In this document: positions 25,272 to 34,812 of the stretch, in pieces
Numbering within the stretch: the stretch's first letter is position 1
Layout: each line of letters starts with the position of its first letter
DNA from: Candidatus Sulfotelmatobacter sp.
GTDB taxonomy: Bacteria; Acidobacteriota; Terriglobia; Terriglobales; Acidobacteriaceae
Direction of reading: 5' to 3'
DNA: 49,462 bases
Assembly (NCBI GenBank): GCA_030039195.1
Contig: JASHQK010000457.1
Coordinates: 1-49,462, forward strand
Notes under the pieces: generated by a model
What the model was told of the DNA's origin: nothing
The model's input: only the letters and a program-made list of their open reading frames with translations
The model's database searches: none
Program-made: the position numbers and the translations under genes

Positions 25272-26243
25272 ATGCCCGCGCTTCTCATCGCTGTTCTGGT
25301 TTTCGCCGTAGTTGGCATCGCGGCGTTCGCGGTTTTCTCGATTTTCGACCAGCGCAGCGCCCGCGCCCGCCTGATCCGTGAGCGTCTCGCCGAAGAACGC
25401 AAAGGCCCGGAACGCACCGCCGAAGAAGAACTGGCTCTGATGCGGGATGAGCAACTCAGCAAGATTCCCGCGCTCGACAGCCTGCTGCGGCGCTCCGCCC
25501 GCGTGGAGGCCATTCAGAAGACTCTCTCGCAGGCTGGCATGAGCATCCGCGCCGGCAACTTTCTCGGCGTTTGCGTGCTTACCGCTGTGCTTGCCGCCGT
25601 GGTCGTCCTTTTTCTCAGCAAGAGAGTCGAGTTCGCCTGGGCGGCGATGATTGTAGGTTTCTTTCTCCCCTACTCTTACGCTTCCATGAAGCGGCAAAAA
25701 CGGTTCGCCAAATTCGATGAGCTGTTTCCCGAGGCCATTGACACGCTCGCCCGCGCGGTTCGCGCCGGCCACGCCTTCACCACCGCTCTGGAAATGATTA
25801 CTAACGAAGTCAATGAGCCGATCGCCGGCGAATTTCGCCAGCTTTATGAGGAACAGAAATTCGGCATGCCGGTGCGCGATGCCTTGCTCAACCTCACCGA
25901 GCGCGTGCCGTCGGTGGACGTCAAGTTCTTCGTTACGGCGGTGATGCTGCAGCGCGAGACGGGAGGCAATCTCGCCGAAATTCTCGACAATCTGTCGTAT
26001 GTCATCCGCGAGCGCTTCAAGATTCAGCGCCAGGTACGCGTTTATACTGCGCAAGGACGTTTGACCATGGCCCTGCTGATGGGCATGCCGCCGATCATCG
26101 TCGTCGTGATGATGGCGCTCAACCCAGGATTCATCCGTCCGCTGTTCGTCGATCCCATCGGCCATGCGCTGCTGGTAGGCGGGATTACGCTGCAGACCGT
26201 CGGATATTTCGTAATTCGCAAGATTATTCGCATTCAGGTTTAA
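25272..26243 (+). CDS. tadB: Tad inner-membrane protein TadB
   Basis: MPALLIAVLVFAVVGIAAFAVF...; T2SF domain LFPEAIDTLARAVRAGHAFTTALEMITNEVNEPIAGEF. The supplied ORF start at 24924 overlaps cpaF and is rejected. Confidence 0.95.
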   Translation: MPALLIAVLVFAVVGIAAFAVFSIFDQRSARARLIRERLAEERKGPERTAEEELALMRDEQLSKIPALDSLLRRSARVEAIQKTLSQAGMSIRAGNFLGVCVLTAVLAAVVVLFLSKRVEFAWAAMIVGFFLPYSYASMKRQKRFAKFDELFPEAIDTLARAVRAGHAFTTALEMITNEVNEPIAGEFRQLYEEQKFGMPVRDALLNLTERVPSVDVKFFVTAVMLQRETGGNLAEILDNLSYVIRERFKIQRQVRVYTAQGRLTMALLMGMPPIIVVVMMALNPGFIRPLFVDPIGHALLVGGITLQTVGYFVIRKIIRIQV

Positions 26244-26312
26244 CAGGGTTCTGGGAGATGAAATCGCCGCTTCCGATTTGCGCAAACTGGGGAATCCGGC
26301 GAGATTGAGTTT

Positions 26313-27221
26313 ATGTTGCCTCTGATTCTCACCGTCGTCGTATTCATCACCATCGTGCTGGTAGTGTTCGTGCTCGGCGCGGCGCTGGTCACGCCCACTT
26401 CCGTGCTCGGAGCCCGCCTGCGGGCACTCGGTGGACAGGCGCAGAGAGTCGAGGTCAAGCCCGCCCTCAGGGAACGCATCGAGCAGGCGATCGATCCCAT
26501 CAGTAAAGCCATTCCGCTTTCTCCCTCCGACGTTTCCCGCACCCGCGCTTGGCTGATTCAGGCCGGACTGCGCGATCCCATTCACGTCAATTACTACTTC
26601 GGCGCCCGCATTCTGGCTGCCGGCATCGGTTTCCTGGCGGTCGCCTTAATCTCCGGTTTTGACAATCTTCCCTTGTTGATTGGCGTCAGCGGGTTTGGCT
26701 TCATCCTGCCTCGTTTCATTCTGAAGCGAATGATCAGCCAGCGCCAGCAGCGCATACGCCTGGCCTTGCCCGATGCACTCGATTTAACCGTCATCTGCGT
26801 GGAAGCCGGTCTTGCCCTCGATCAGGCCATGATGCGGGTGGGGCAGGATCTGCATCATGCCCACCCCGACCTCAGCGACGAATTCCATCTGGTGAATCTG
26901 GAAATGCGCGCCGGCAAGCCGCGCGCCGAAGCCTTGCGCAATCTGGTCGATCGCACCGGTGTTGACGACATCCGCTCGCTGGTTGGTACACTTATCCAAA
27001 CTGACCGCTTCGGCACCAGCGTGGCCCAGGCGCTCCGCGTGCATTCCGATTCTCTCCGCACGGAGCGCCGGCAACGCGCCGAAGAACAGGCTGCCAAAAC
27101 CACCATCAAGATGGTTCCCCCCCTGGTGATCTTTGTTCTGCCTTCAATCATTTTCGTCACCATCGGCCCGGCCGTGATTTCGCTGATCCGACAGCTGGGG
27201 CCGACGACTGGCGGCCATTAG
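26313..27221 (+). CDS. tadC: Tad inner-membrane protein TadC
   Basis: T2SF domain ALPDALDLTVICVEAGLALDQAMMRVGQDL...LVGTLIQTDRFGTSVAQALRVHSDSLRTERRQRAEEQAAK. Confidence 0.95.
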   Translation: MLPLILTVVVFITIVLVVFVLGAALVTPTSVLGARLRALGGQAQRVEVKPALRERIEQAIDPISKAIPLSPSDVSRTRAWLIQAGLRDPIHVNYYFGARILAAGIGFLAVALISGFDNLPLLIGVSGFGFILPRFILKRMISQRQQRIRLALPDALDLTVICVEAGLALDQAMMRVGQDLHHAHPDLSDEFHLVNLEMRAGKPRAEALRNLVDRTGVDDIRSLVGTLIQTDRFGTSVAQALRVHSDSLRTERRQRAEEQAAKTTIKMVPPLVIFVLPSIIFVTIGPAVISLIRQLGPTTGGH

Positions 27222-27254
27222 GCTCGGGCGCTAGACAGAGGAGCATCGATTTTC

Positions 27255-27641
27255 ATGGCAGTTTTTTCCTCACGCGGGCGGGCTTTGAATCGGACGCGCG
27301 ATACGTGTCTGGCCACATCGCTCGCCGTCGCCGATACCCACTGGACCCGCCTGCGCGGCCTGCTCGGTCTCGCCGCCGGTGACTTCGGTAATGGCCGGGG
27401 GCTCTGGATCGTTCCCTGCCACGGCGTTCATACTTTGGGCATGGGGTTTGCGATCGACGTCGTTTACCTCGATCGATCTTCGCGCGTAATTCATGTGAAG
27501 AGTGAACTGCGCCCGTGGCGATTCGCTCCAGTGCGTCCGAATGCCGCGTCAGTTCTTGAACTGCCGTGTCGCACAGCGATCGAGACCGGAACCACGGTCG
27601 GCGATAAAATTGAGATCACTTTGGAAACGGAAGGCCAGTAG
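27255..27641 (+). CDS. DUF192 family protein
   Basis: LRGLLGLAAGDFGNGRGLWIVPCHGVHTLGMGFAIDVVYLDRSSRVIHVKSELRPWRFAPVRPNAASVLELP matches the DUF192 pattern. Confidence 0.88.
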   Translation: MAVFSSRGRALNRTRDTCLATSLAVADTHWTRLRGLLGLAAGDFGNGRGLWIVPCHGVHTLGMGFAIDVVYLDRSSRVIHVKSELRPWRFAPVRPNAASVLELPCRTAIETGTTVGDKIEITLETEGQ

Positions 27642-27644
27642 CAC

Positions 27645-30161
27645 GTGGTAACACAAACGCTCCAATCCGAGCTTAAAGTCGAAGCTCCCAGCCAGCTTCA
27701 CGAGACACCGAAGCTGCTGGTGGAGTGGTCTTCGCCGTGGAGCGAGTTTGTTACTTCGATCCGGCCCGCCCTGGCGCGCTCGCATTCGCGCCTTGCGGGA
27801 GAGGCACCATATGGAATTTTTCCCTACCGCGGCATGGTTCCCTGCCTGCTGCTCGAAGCCCTTCTGATCTTTGCCGCAATCGTGATCCGCGTCAAAATCC
27901 AGGAACTGCGTCCCTACCTCGCCCCGCGCTTTTCCAGTCGCGATGTCATCTATTACAGCGGCGACGAACTTCCCCGCACCGAAGATCTTGGCGGCTCGCA
28001 GGCGGGAACAAGCGGCCGCGCCGGAGGGAATGAAGCTCACCATCGGACACAGACCATCAAAATCGCCCGCGGATCGCTGACGCGCGAGGTAATGGACGCG
28101 CCCAACATCAAGCTGCCGTCGTCGCGGGATGCGGTTGCCAATTTGCTTGCGATTACTCCGAATGTCGGCCCGCCGCCCGCAGAAGGACTCCGCTCGGCGC
28201 GCACGCCGATCACATTTACTCCGGTAGTGGCGCCTGCACCGGCAGTCGCTCAGGACTATACCCGCAACGGCATCAAGCTCGACGCTGTCATCGCGCCGGC
28301 TCCCTCGGCTCCGCGGGATCCGTTTCGCTCCGCGCCGAATCTGAGCGCCAGCGTCGTTCCACCCGCACCGAGCGTCGCCGATGAGCATCGGCTTGTAGCT
28401 CCGGCTCTGGGATCGCAAGTGATTCCGCCCGCGCCGGCGGTTGCGCACGATCAGTTGCGGGACGCGCCCGATCTGCAGACTCAGGTGGTCGCTCCCGCGC
28501 CAAATGTTGCCGCAAGCAGCACCCGCTCTGCGCCCGCCCTCGCCACGAGCGTGATTCCACCGGCTCCGAATGTGGCCAGCGCAGAAAGCTCACGCGCGCC
28601 GGTACAGGCAGCGAATGTCGCGGTCGTACCTCCGCCCGCGTCCGCGCCGGAGCGGATAAGCTCACGCACGGCAAAAATGAGTCTTCCCGCGCCCGTGATC
28701 GCGCCTCCACCCTCGGGGAATGTTCCCGACGACACTCGCCGACTCGCCGGCGAAACCATGCCTGATCCTTCGAGGACCGTTGTGCCTCCGCCGCCCTCGG
28801 CGAGTGAATCTCTAGTCGGCAGCCTGATCGGCAAAATCTTCGGCACGAGTCAAGTTGTTCCGCCTCCGCCATCGGTAAATTCCAGCGACAGCAAGCCGGC
28901 TCGTACGCTCGCTCCGCAAGTGGTCCCGCCTCCGCCCAGCGTGAACACGGCCGGTGGCACTCCACGAGGAAACCGGAATGGCATGGGGACGTCGCTGGGC
29001 TCGAATGTGATTGCTCCTCCGCCTACGGCCGGAGTTTCCGGAGGCACGGGCACGCTTTCGGCCTCGGAATCTAAGGCACCGGCGCTGGGGATTCCGAGCG
29101 TCGTTCCTCCGCCGCCCTCACTGCCGGGAGCGGGCGGAGGCACAGGGACGATCGGCGGCGGCAAAGGCGCCCCCGGCGGCACATTGCTGGCGAACAATGT
29201 GGTACCGCCTCCACCTAGCGTCGGTGCCAGCTCCATTTCGTCAGGCCCAGGATCAGGACATAGAGGCGAGGGCCTCGGGCACGCTATGGATGCGGGCGGT
29301 GTGGTCGCTCCTCCCAGCGGTGGAGGCAGCGGCGCGGACGCGGGGGTAGTCGTCTCCCCTCAGCCCGGCCCGAAACTGGGATTGCCCGCCAATGGCAGCA
29401 AAGGTTCCATCGCGCTTTCGCCGTCCGGCGGAGAAAAACCCGGCCTTGGCGGAACTGGCGGAGGATCGAGCATTGGGACCGGAAACGGCACTGGCAGCGG
29501 ACTGAATGGCGAAGGCGTGGGAGCAGGCAAGAGCGGAGTGGGACGCGGCTCCGATCCCTCTGCCCACGGCGGAATCTCTCCCACTCCAGGCGCTGGCGGC
29601 GCAGGCAATGCAACCAGTGGCAAGCCCGCTGTCGCCGGGGTTTCGGTCAGCGGAGGAAGCACAATTGTCACCTTGCCCAGCTTTGGATCCGACTCGACTC
29701 CAGACTCGCCGGTCGGCCGATCAAATTCGCAGAAGCAGCAAGAGCTCAATGTGACCATTGTGGCAACGGCAACATCGGGAGGAGCATTCGAGCCTTACAA
29801 GAATCTGCTGCACGGCGACACTTACACCACTTATCTCGACACTTCCGCAGGAACGGTCGTGATGGAATTCGCCGATGCGTCGGGCGCACGCCCCGGAATT
29901 GTCAGCGTAACGGCGCCACAAGCCATCCGCACGAATCTTCCGGCCGGACTGCCCCACGCGCGGATGGTGATCTCATGCACGCTCGATGCTTCCGGCAATC
30001 TGCGAGTCTTGCGCGTGCTCGAACCCGGCCCGGCGACGATGACATCCGAGGTCACCGCCGCGCTTCGTGGATGGAAATTCCAGCCCGCGATGCGCGCTGA
30101 TCAGGCGATCTCGGTTAATGCCATTCTCGGATTCGGTATTGACACGAACGACCGCTTCTAG
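27645..30161 (+). CDS. 838-aa TonB-C-like protein with N-terminal TM and long periodic Pro-rich spacer
   Basis: GTG start 3 nt after the DUF192 stop; TM YRGMVPCLLLEALLIFAAIVIRVKI; about 15 [VI][VI]xPxPxV units; C-terminus ARMVISCTLDASGNLRVLRVLEPGPATMTSEVTAALRGWKFQPAMR resembles the TonB C-terminal fold. Confidence 0.75.
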   Translation: MVTQTLQSELKVEAPSQLHETPKLLVEWSSPWSEFVTSIRPALARSHSRLAGEAPYGIFPYRGMVPCLLLEALLIFAAIVIRVKIQELRPYLAPRFSSRDVIYYSGDELPRTEDLGGSQAGTSGRAGGNEAHHRTQTIKIARGSLTREVMDAPNIKLPSSRDAVANLLAITPNVGPPPAEGLRSARTPITFTPVVAPAPAVAQDYTRNGIKLDAVIAPAPSAPRDPFRSAPNLSASVVPPAPSVADEHRLVAPALGSQVIPPAPAVAHDQLRDAPDLQTQVVAPAPNVAASSTRSAPALATSVIPPAPNVASAESSRAPVQAANVAVVPPPASAPERISSRTAKMSLPAPVIAPPPSGNVPDDTRRLAGETMPDPSRTVVPPPPSASESLVGSLIGKIFGTSQVVPPPPSVNSSDSKPARTLAPQVVPPPPSVNTAGGTPRGNRNGMGTSLGSNVIAPPPTAGVSGGTGTLSASESKAPALGIPSVVPPPPSLPGAGGGTGTIGGGKGAPGGTLLANNVVPPPPSVGASSISSGPGSGHRGEGLGHAMDAGGVVAPPSGGGSGADAGVVVSPQPGPKLGLPANGSKGSIALSPSGGEKPGLGGTGGGSSIGTGNGTGSGLNGEGVGAGKSGVGRGSDPSAHGGISPTPGAGGAGNATSGKPAVAGVSVSGGSTIVTLPSFGSDSTPDSPVGRSNSQKQQELNVTIVATATSGGAFEPYKNLLHGDTYTTYLDTSAGTVVMEFADASGARPGIVSVTAPQAIRTNLPAGLPHARMVISCTLDASGNLRVLRVLEPGPATMTSEVTAALRGWKFQPAMRADQAISVNAILGFGIDTNDRF
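28224..29350 (+). repeat. In-frame degenerate repeat array encoding [VI][VI]xPxPxV units
   Basis: First units close to a fixed 22-aa (66-bp) period: VIAPAPSAPRDPFRSAPNLSAS / VVPPAPSVADEHRLVAPALGSQ / VIPPAPAVAHDQLRDAPDLQTQ / VVAPAPNVAASSTRSAPALATS; later units longer and Gly-rich. Confidence 0.85.
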
Positions 30162-30313
30162 AGCATCCTTCGCTTTGGCGTAGGGACCGTGGGTGGCGCA
30201 GCTTTCGGCGCCCCGATTTTTCGCCGCCCCTGCAAATATTATGTAGCGCCCCGACGCATTCGTCCGGGGTGGCGCGCCAAGTGCGCCATGATGAGAACTG
30301 CGGGCATTTTTTG

Positions 30314-31873
30314 TTAGTGCAGTGACGGCACGAACATTACCGCAACATCATCTTCATATACCGACTTCCAAGACGGACTTTCCAGCAATATATTCGTGAT
30401 CGCCGCATCGCGGGGAAGCAATAGGCAACCGGCTTTGTGCTCGTTCAGAAGCTCCTGCCAGCCGCTCTCGCCGCGAATCATCTTCAAGTAAGACTTTAAG
30501 AATGCTTCGCCGTACATGTCATGGCGATCGTCGACGACGACTTGCTCGCGCGGATAAAGGCGATAAATCAGATATCCACCCCAGAAGTCGGGGTCGAGCA
30601 CAGGGCCGTGCAGGTTATGCAGTTCGAGGTAATCCACCGCCGCGACCGGCATTCGCTTGGGATCAAAATGCGCGTCCATCAGCTTCGCAGATCCGATGCG
30701 ACCGGCATTAGCCGTCACTGCGAATGTGAAAACGATGGCGATCAACGGCCAGATGTGACTGTGCAGCGAGGACTGGAGCGCGGTTATCCGCCCGAAGAAA
30801 CCAACCGAGGGTTCAGAACAAAGCAGCGGGCCGACAATCATCACCAGCAGCAGAGACGAAATCGGAATATTGCGCGCGGCATAGAGGCCGCCATAAACCG
30901 AGAACAGCACGACCAGCAATTCGCTCATACGCAACCTGCGGGCGCGCACGGCGAGCGCAACGACGGTAATGAGCAATAAGACAAGAAAAAGTCTTTGCGG
31001 CCACGCGTGAAAATCAGGGGATTGAAATTCCTGAATGTGATTCATCAGGAATCGGTTGGAAAGATAGGCAATGACGTGCCCGTGCAGATTCCATCCATAG
31101 GGATTGATCAGGCTCGCGGCCGCACAAGCGACTCCCACCCAGAGCACTTCCCACGCACGTTTGCCCGCCGCGAGTTTGGCGAACGCCTCTTCGATCGTCC
31201 CCTCCTTCGCTCGCCACCATGTCCAACATGCACTTAGCCAGAAAATTCCGAGGAACACGAAGCCAATGACGAACCCTCCGTGCAGGTTGACCCAGACCAC
31301 CATCAGCAGCGGAAGCAACCAAAGCCAACGATTGCGGCCAGAGCGACCGCCAAAGCAATCGCGTTCGGAAGCGTCCAGAATCCCGAACCATGTAAGAGCA
31401 AACAGCCAGCTCACCACGTGTGGCCGCGCCAGGAAATGAACCATGGACGCCGAAATTGCGAGCAACACGAGCACAACGCCGACGAGCGCATTTACTCCGC
31501 GCCGCATCATCCATTGCAATGCACACGCAAACGCCAGAGCGATTACGAGGGCGTTGAACCATACCACCCCATTCAGTCCCAGGCTTGAGTCAAGCTTGCC
31601 GACGATCAGATCGTAAAGCCATTCCCAGGCAAACCAGGGTTTCCCAGCCATGGTTGACGAGAACGGATCCACTCGCGGGACCCGGTCCGTAGTCAGGATG
31701 AGCTGGCCGGTCCGGATATGCCAGCCAATGCCTGCGTCGCCCAGCAACCTGACAGAAAGCGATGTGAAAACGAGCGTGCACAGGAGCGCCAGAAAAATCG
31801 CGTCCGCCACAGAAGGCATAGCCACGCGCAACCACGACGGAATCGCTTGCGAAGTTCTGGAACCGTTCGCCAT
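30314..31873 (-). CDS. Polytopic membrane protein of unknown function (glycosyltransferase-like topology)
   Basis: 519 aa, many TM segments, N-terminal GDAGIGWHIRTGQLILTTDRVPRVDPFSSTMAGKPWFAWEWLYDLI and soluble C-terminal LHGPVLDPDFWGGYLIYRLYPREQVVVDDRHDMYG. Confidence 0.65.
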   Translation of the reverse strand: MANGSRTSQAIPSWLRVAMPSVADAIFLALLCTLVFTSLSVRLLGDAGIGWHIRTGQLILTTDRVPRVDPFSSTMAGKPWFAWEWLYDLIVGKLDSSLGLNGVVWFNALVIALAFACALQWMMRRGVNALVGVVLVLLAISASMVHFLARPHVVSWLFALTWFGILDASERDCFGGRSGRNRWLWLLPLLMVVWVNLHGGFVIGFVFLGIFWLSACWTWWRAKEGTIEEAFAKLAAGKRAWEVLWVGVACAAASLINPYGWNLHGHVIAYLSNRFLMNHIQEFQSPDFHAWPQRLFLVLLLITVVALAVRARRLRMSELLVVLFSVYGGLYAARNIPISSLLLVMIVGPLLCSEPSVGFFGRITALQSSLHSHIWPLIAIVFTFAVTANAGRIGSAKLMDAHFDPKRMPVAAVDYLELHNLHGPVLDPDFWGGYLIYRLYPREQVVVDDRHDMYGEAFLKSYLKMIRGESGWQELLNEHKAGCLLLPRDAAITNILLESPSWKSVYEDDVAVMFVPSLH

Positions 31874-31911
31874 CCGAGGGAATCTTATAGAGGAGGAACC
31901 GCGGCAGCAAG

Positions 31912-33243
31912 ATGACTTCCAGCAGACCAGTTCGAGTCGTCGTGGTGGGCGCTGGATTTGGCGGGCTCAGCGCCGCCGGCACGCTCGCAAAAGGACCGCT
32001 GCAGGTTACGGTGATCGATCGACGAAATTACCACACCTTCCAGCCGCTTCTTTACCAGGTTGCGACCGCGGGGCTGTCCCCCGGAGACATCGCATCTCCG
32101 ATTCGTTCGATTCTTCGCCGTCACCAGAATGTCGAAGTTCTCATGAGCGACGTCAGCAGCTTCGACCTGGATCGCCGCGTGGCGAAGATAGCTGACTCGG
32201 AAGTGCCCTACGACTACCTGGTCATCGCAGCCGGCGCGGGACACTCCTACTTCGGCCATCAGGATTGGGAAGCATTCGCGCCCAGCCTCAAAACGATTGA
32301 AGATGCGCTCGAGATTCGCCGGCGCATTCTCCTCGCCTTCGAACTGGCCGAGCGCCGCGCCGCCGCGGGACAGCCACCGCTGCCGCTGAATTTCGTTATC
32401 GTGGGCGCGGGACCGACGGGAGTGGAATTGGCCGGTACGCTGGCCGAAATCTGCCGTCACGCTCTGACCCACGAATTTCGCACGATCGATCCGGCGCGCG
32501 CACACATTCTTTTGGTCGAAGGTGGGCCGAAGGTTCTCGCGTCTTACCCCGACGATCTTTCCCGGAGCGCGCTCCGGCAACTGCAGCGGTTAGGCGTCGA
32601 CGTCCACACCTCGACCATGGTCGAGAAAATCGAGCCGGGTGCCGTCTATTTCGGCGACACGCGCATTGAAGCGGCGGTGATTTTGTGGGCGGCAGGCGTT
32701 GCTGCATCGCCATTAGGAAAAAAGTTGGGCGTGCCGCTCGATCGCGACGGCCGCGTGATCGTGCATTCGGACATGAGCATCCCGAATCATCCGGAAGTTT
32801 TTGTCATCGGCGACATGGCGGCGCTGAAAGATGAGCGCGGCAAACTGCTTTCCGGCGTGGCGCAGGTCGCAATGCAGGAAGGCAGATTCGTGGCCAAACT
32901 GATTCGACGGGAAGTGGTATCGGGTCCCGCGGAGCAGCGTCCCGCGTTCCATTACCACGACAAAGGCAGTCTCGCCACCATTGGCCGCGCGGCTGCTGTC
33001 GCGGAAATCGGAAAGCTGCACATGTCCGGGTACCCGGCGTGGCTGACGTGGCTTTTCGTGCACATTGCGTTTCTTATCGGATTCCGCAATCGTATTTTGG
33101 TATTGATCCAGTGGGCGTGGGCCTATGTCGTGTATGAACGTGGCGCGCGTCTGATTACCGGCAGCACTTCCCTTCCCGGATGGACTGGCGAAGCACCAGC
33201 CACGGTGCAGCCACAAGAAAACCGCTCCAAAGCTGCCGATTAG
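31912..33243 (+). CDS. ndh: Type II NADH dehydrogenase-like FAD-dependent oxidoreductase
   Basis: VVVVGAGFGGLSAAGTL; NFVIVGAGPTGVELAGTLAEI; PEVFVIGDMAALKDERGKLLSGVAQVAMQEGRFVAKLI. Confidence 0.92.
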   Translation: MTSSRPVRVVVVGAGFGGLSAAGTLAKGPLQVTVIDRRNYHTFQPLLYQVATAGLSPGDIASPIRSILRRHQNVEVLMSDVSSFDLDRRVAKIADSEVPYDYLVIAAGAGHSYFGHQDWEAFAPSLKTIEDALEIRRRILLAFELAERRAAAGQPPLPLNFVIVGAGPTGVELAGTLAEICRHALTHEFRTIDPARAHILLVEGGPKVLASYPDDLSRSALRQLQRLGVDVHTSTMVEKIEPGAVYFGDTRIEAAVILWAAGVAASPLGKKLGVPLDRDGRVIVHSDMSIPNHPEVFVIGDMAALKDERGKLLSGVAQVAMQEGRFVAKLIRREVVSGPAEQRPAFHYHDKGSLATIGRAAAVAEIGKLHMSGYPAWLTWLFVHIAFLIGFRNRILVLIQWAWAYVVYERGARLITGSTSLPGWTGEAPATVQPQENRSKAAD

Positions 33244-33310
33244 AGCGAAAATAATCCTGGTAAGGGTTATTGCGAAGGCGGGCTGGATGCTTTCCGTCCG
33301 CGCATTGCAA

Positions 33311-33340
33311 GTCATCCTGAGGAAAGCGAAGGACCTATGC
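33311..33340 (+). repeat. GTCATCCTGAGG...CGAAGGA-type intergenic repeat
   Basis: gtcatcctgaggaaagcgaaggacctatgc; related copy at 46868-46910. Confidence 0.6.
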
Positions 33341-34689
33341 AAGTTTCCTGGCTGAGCAGACCTCTCAATGCAGTCGCTGTATCGATCCTATTTATTCTTG
33401 CCTTCACAATTCCAACGCCCGCCTCCGCCCAGGTCCTTAAAATCGTTGTCGATGACACGATCCAGCCCATTACCGCTGAGTACATTTCCCGCGCGGCTGA
33501 GCAGGCCGGGAACAATAACAACCAGGCCCTGCTGATCGAACTCAATACGCCCGGTGGTCTGGTGAGTTCCACACGCGAGATTATTCAGAGCATCACGTCT
33601 TCGCGCGTGCCGGTCATCGTTTTTGTCACCCCCACCGGCGGTCACGCTGGTTCAGCAGGAATTTTCATTCTCGAATGCGCCGACATCGCCGCCATGGCTC
33701 CGGGAACCGCGGCGGGGGCGGCGCATCCCGTCGCTCTGATCGGTCCCATGCAGCTCAAAACCGATGATGAGATGAAGCAGAAAATCGAGAACGATGCCGC
33801 GGCGCTGATGCGCTCGGTCACCTCGAAGCGCGGACGCAACATCGAAGCCGCCGAGAGTGCCGTGCGCCAATCGAAGTCGTTCACCGAACAGGAAGCGCTC
33901 ACCGCTCACCTCATTGACTACGTAGCATCTAGCCCCGAGGATCTCTTCCGCCAGATGCAAGGCAGGCCGTTCAAACGCTTCAATGGTGAAGGTGACACGC
34001 TCAATCTCGTCGGTCAGACCATCCTCGATTACCACATGACGGTCAAGGAACGTGTGCTCGACGTTCTCATGGACCCGAACATCGCTTTTCTTCTGCTCGC
34101 GATCGGCGCGCTGGCACTCTATATCGAATTCAACCATCCGGGCGCGGTGATTCCGGGAACTGTCGGGGTGGTCTTTATCCTGCTCGCGATTTTTGCCCTG
34201 AATCTGCTGCCGACGCGTTTCGCCGCCCTCGGATTGATCCTGGGTGCCTTTGCCCTTTTCGCGGCGGAAGCCAAGTTTGCCAGCCATGGCATTCTCACCA
34301 TCGGCGGAATTATTTTGCTCACGCTGGGCGGCCTGTTGCTGGTCGATGCGCCCATCCCGCAGATGCGGGTTCACTTGGTGACGGCCTTGGCCGTTAGTGT
34401 TCCGTTCGGCATTATTACGGCGTTTCTCATGACCATCGCGGTGCGAGCCCGGCGCAACAAAGTCGTCACCGGAGCACAGGGACTGGTCGGCGAAACCGGC
34501 GTCGCGCAGACCGCGCTTTCTCCGCACGGCAAAGTTTTCGTTCACGGCGAACTGTGGGATGCGATCGCTTCCACACCTCTCGCTGTCGGCGAACTGGTTC
34601 GCGTGAAAAATGTCGATGGGTTGATGCTCCAAGTTGTGCCGCTCGGTGCGGCCGCTCCGGAACCCTCGGCGAAAACGACCTTGGCGTGA
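33337..34689 (+). CDS. NfeD-family membrane-bound ClpP-class serine protease
   Basis: Signal MQVSWLSRPLNAVAVSILFILAFTIPTPASAQ; LLIELNTPGGLVSSTREIIQSI; TPTGGHAGSAGIFILECADIAAMAPGTAAGAAHPV; C-terminal TM block and NfeD OB-like domain. Confidence 0.95.
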   Translation: MQVSWLSRPLNAVAVSILFILAFTIPTPASAQVLKIVVDDTIQPITAEYISRAAEQAGNNNNQALLIELNTPGGLVSSTREIIQSITSSRVPVIVFVTPTGGHAGSAGIFILECADIAAMAPGTAAGAAHPVALIGPMQLKTDDEMKQKIENDAAALMRSVTSKRGRNIEAAESAVRQSKSFTEQEALTAHLIDYVASSPEDLFRQMQGRPFKRFNGEGDTLNLVGQTILDYHMTVKERVLDVLMDPNIAFLLLAIGALALYIEFNHPGAVIPGTVGVVFILLAIFALNLLPTRFAALGLILGAFALFAAEAKFASHGILTIGGIILLTLGGLLLVDAPIPQMRVHLVTALAVSVPFGIITAFLMTIAVRARRNKVVTGAQGLVGETGVAQTALSPHGKVFVHGELWDAIASTPLAVGELVRVKNVDGLMLQVVPLGAAAPEPSAKTTLA

Positions 34690-34812
34690 AAACGGCAAAC
34701 CCCCGCTGCATTTCTTGTAAGTTCTCGTTCTGAGTGGAACAAGCGGAGTTACACTGAGCGACGTCATCCGCCTGGATTTTGAGACGTGTCCCCCCAAAGT
34801 TCCGGAGGCTGT

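Noticed and set aside
25212-26585. 457-aa minus-strand ORF opposite tadB/tadC
   Set aside because: Antisense shadow across two strongly supported Tad genes; His/Glu/Gln-rich composition typical of antisense frames.
28288-28965. 225-aa Arg-rich minus-strand ORF
   Set aside because: Reverse-frame artefact of the GC-rich Pro/Ala repeat array.
28224-29350. Possible CRISPR or noncoding satellite array
   Set aside because: Repeats are degenerate, in frame and coding with conserved Pro/Val pattern; no constant direct repeats with unique spacers and no cas genes.
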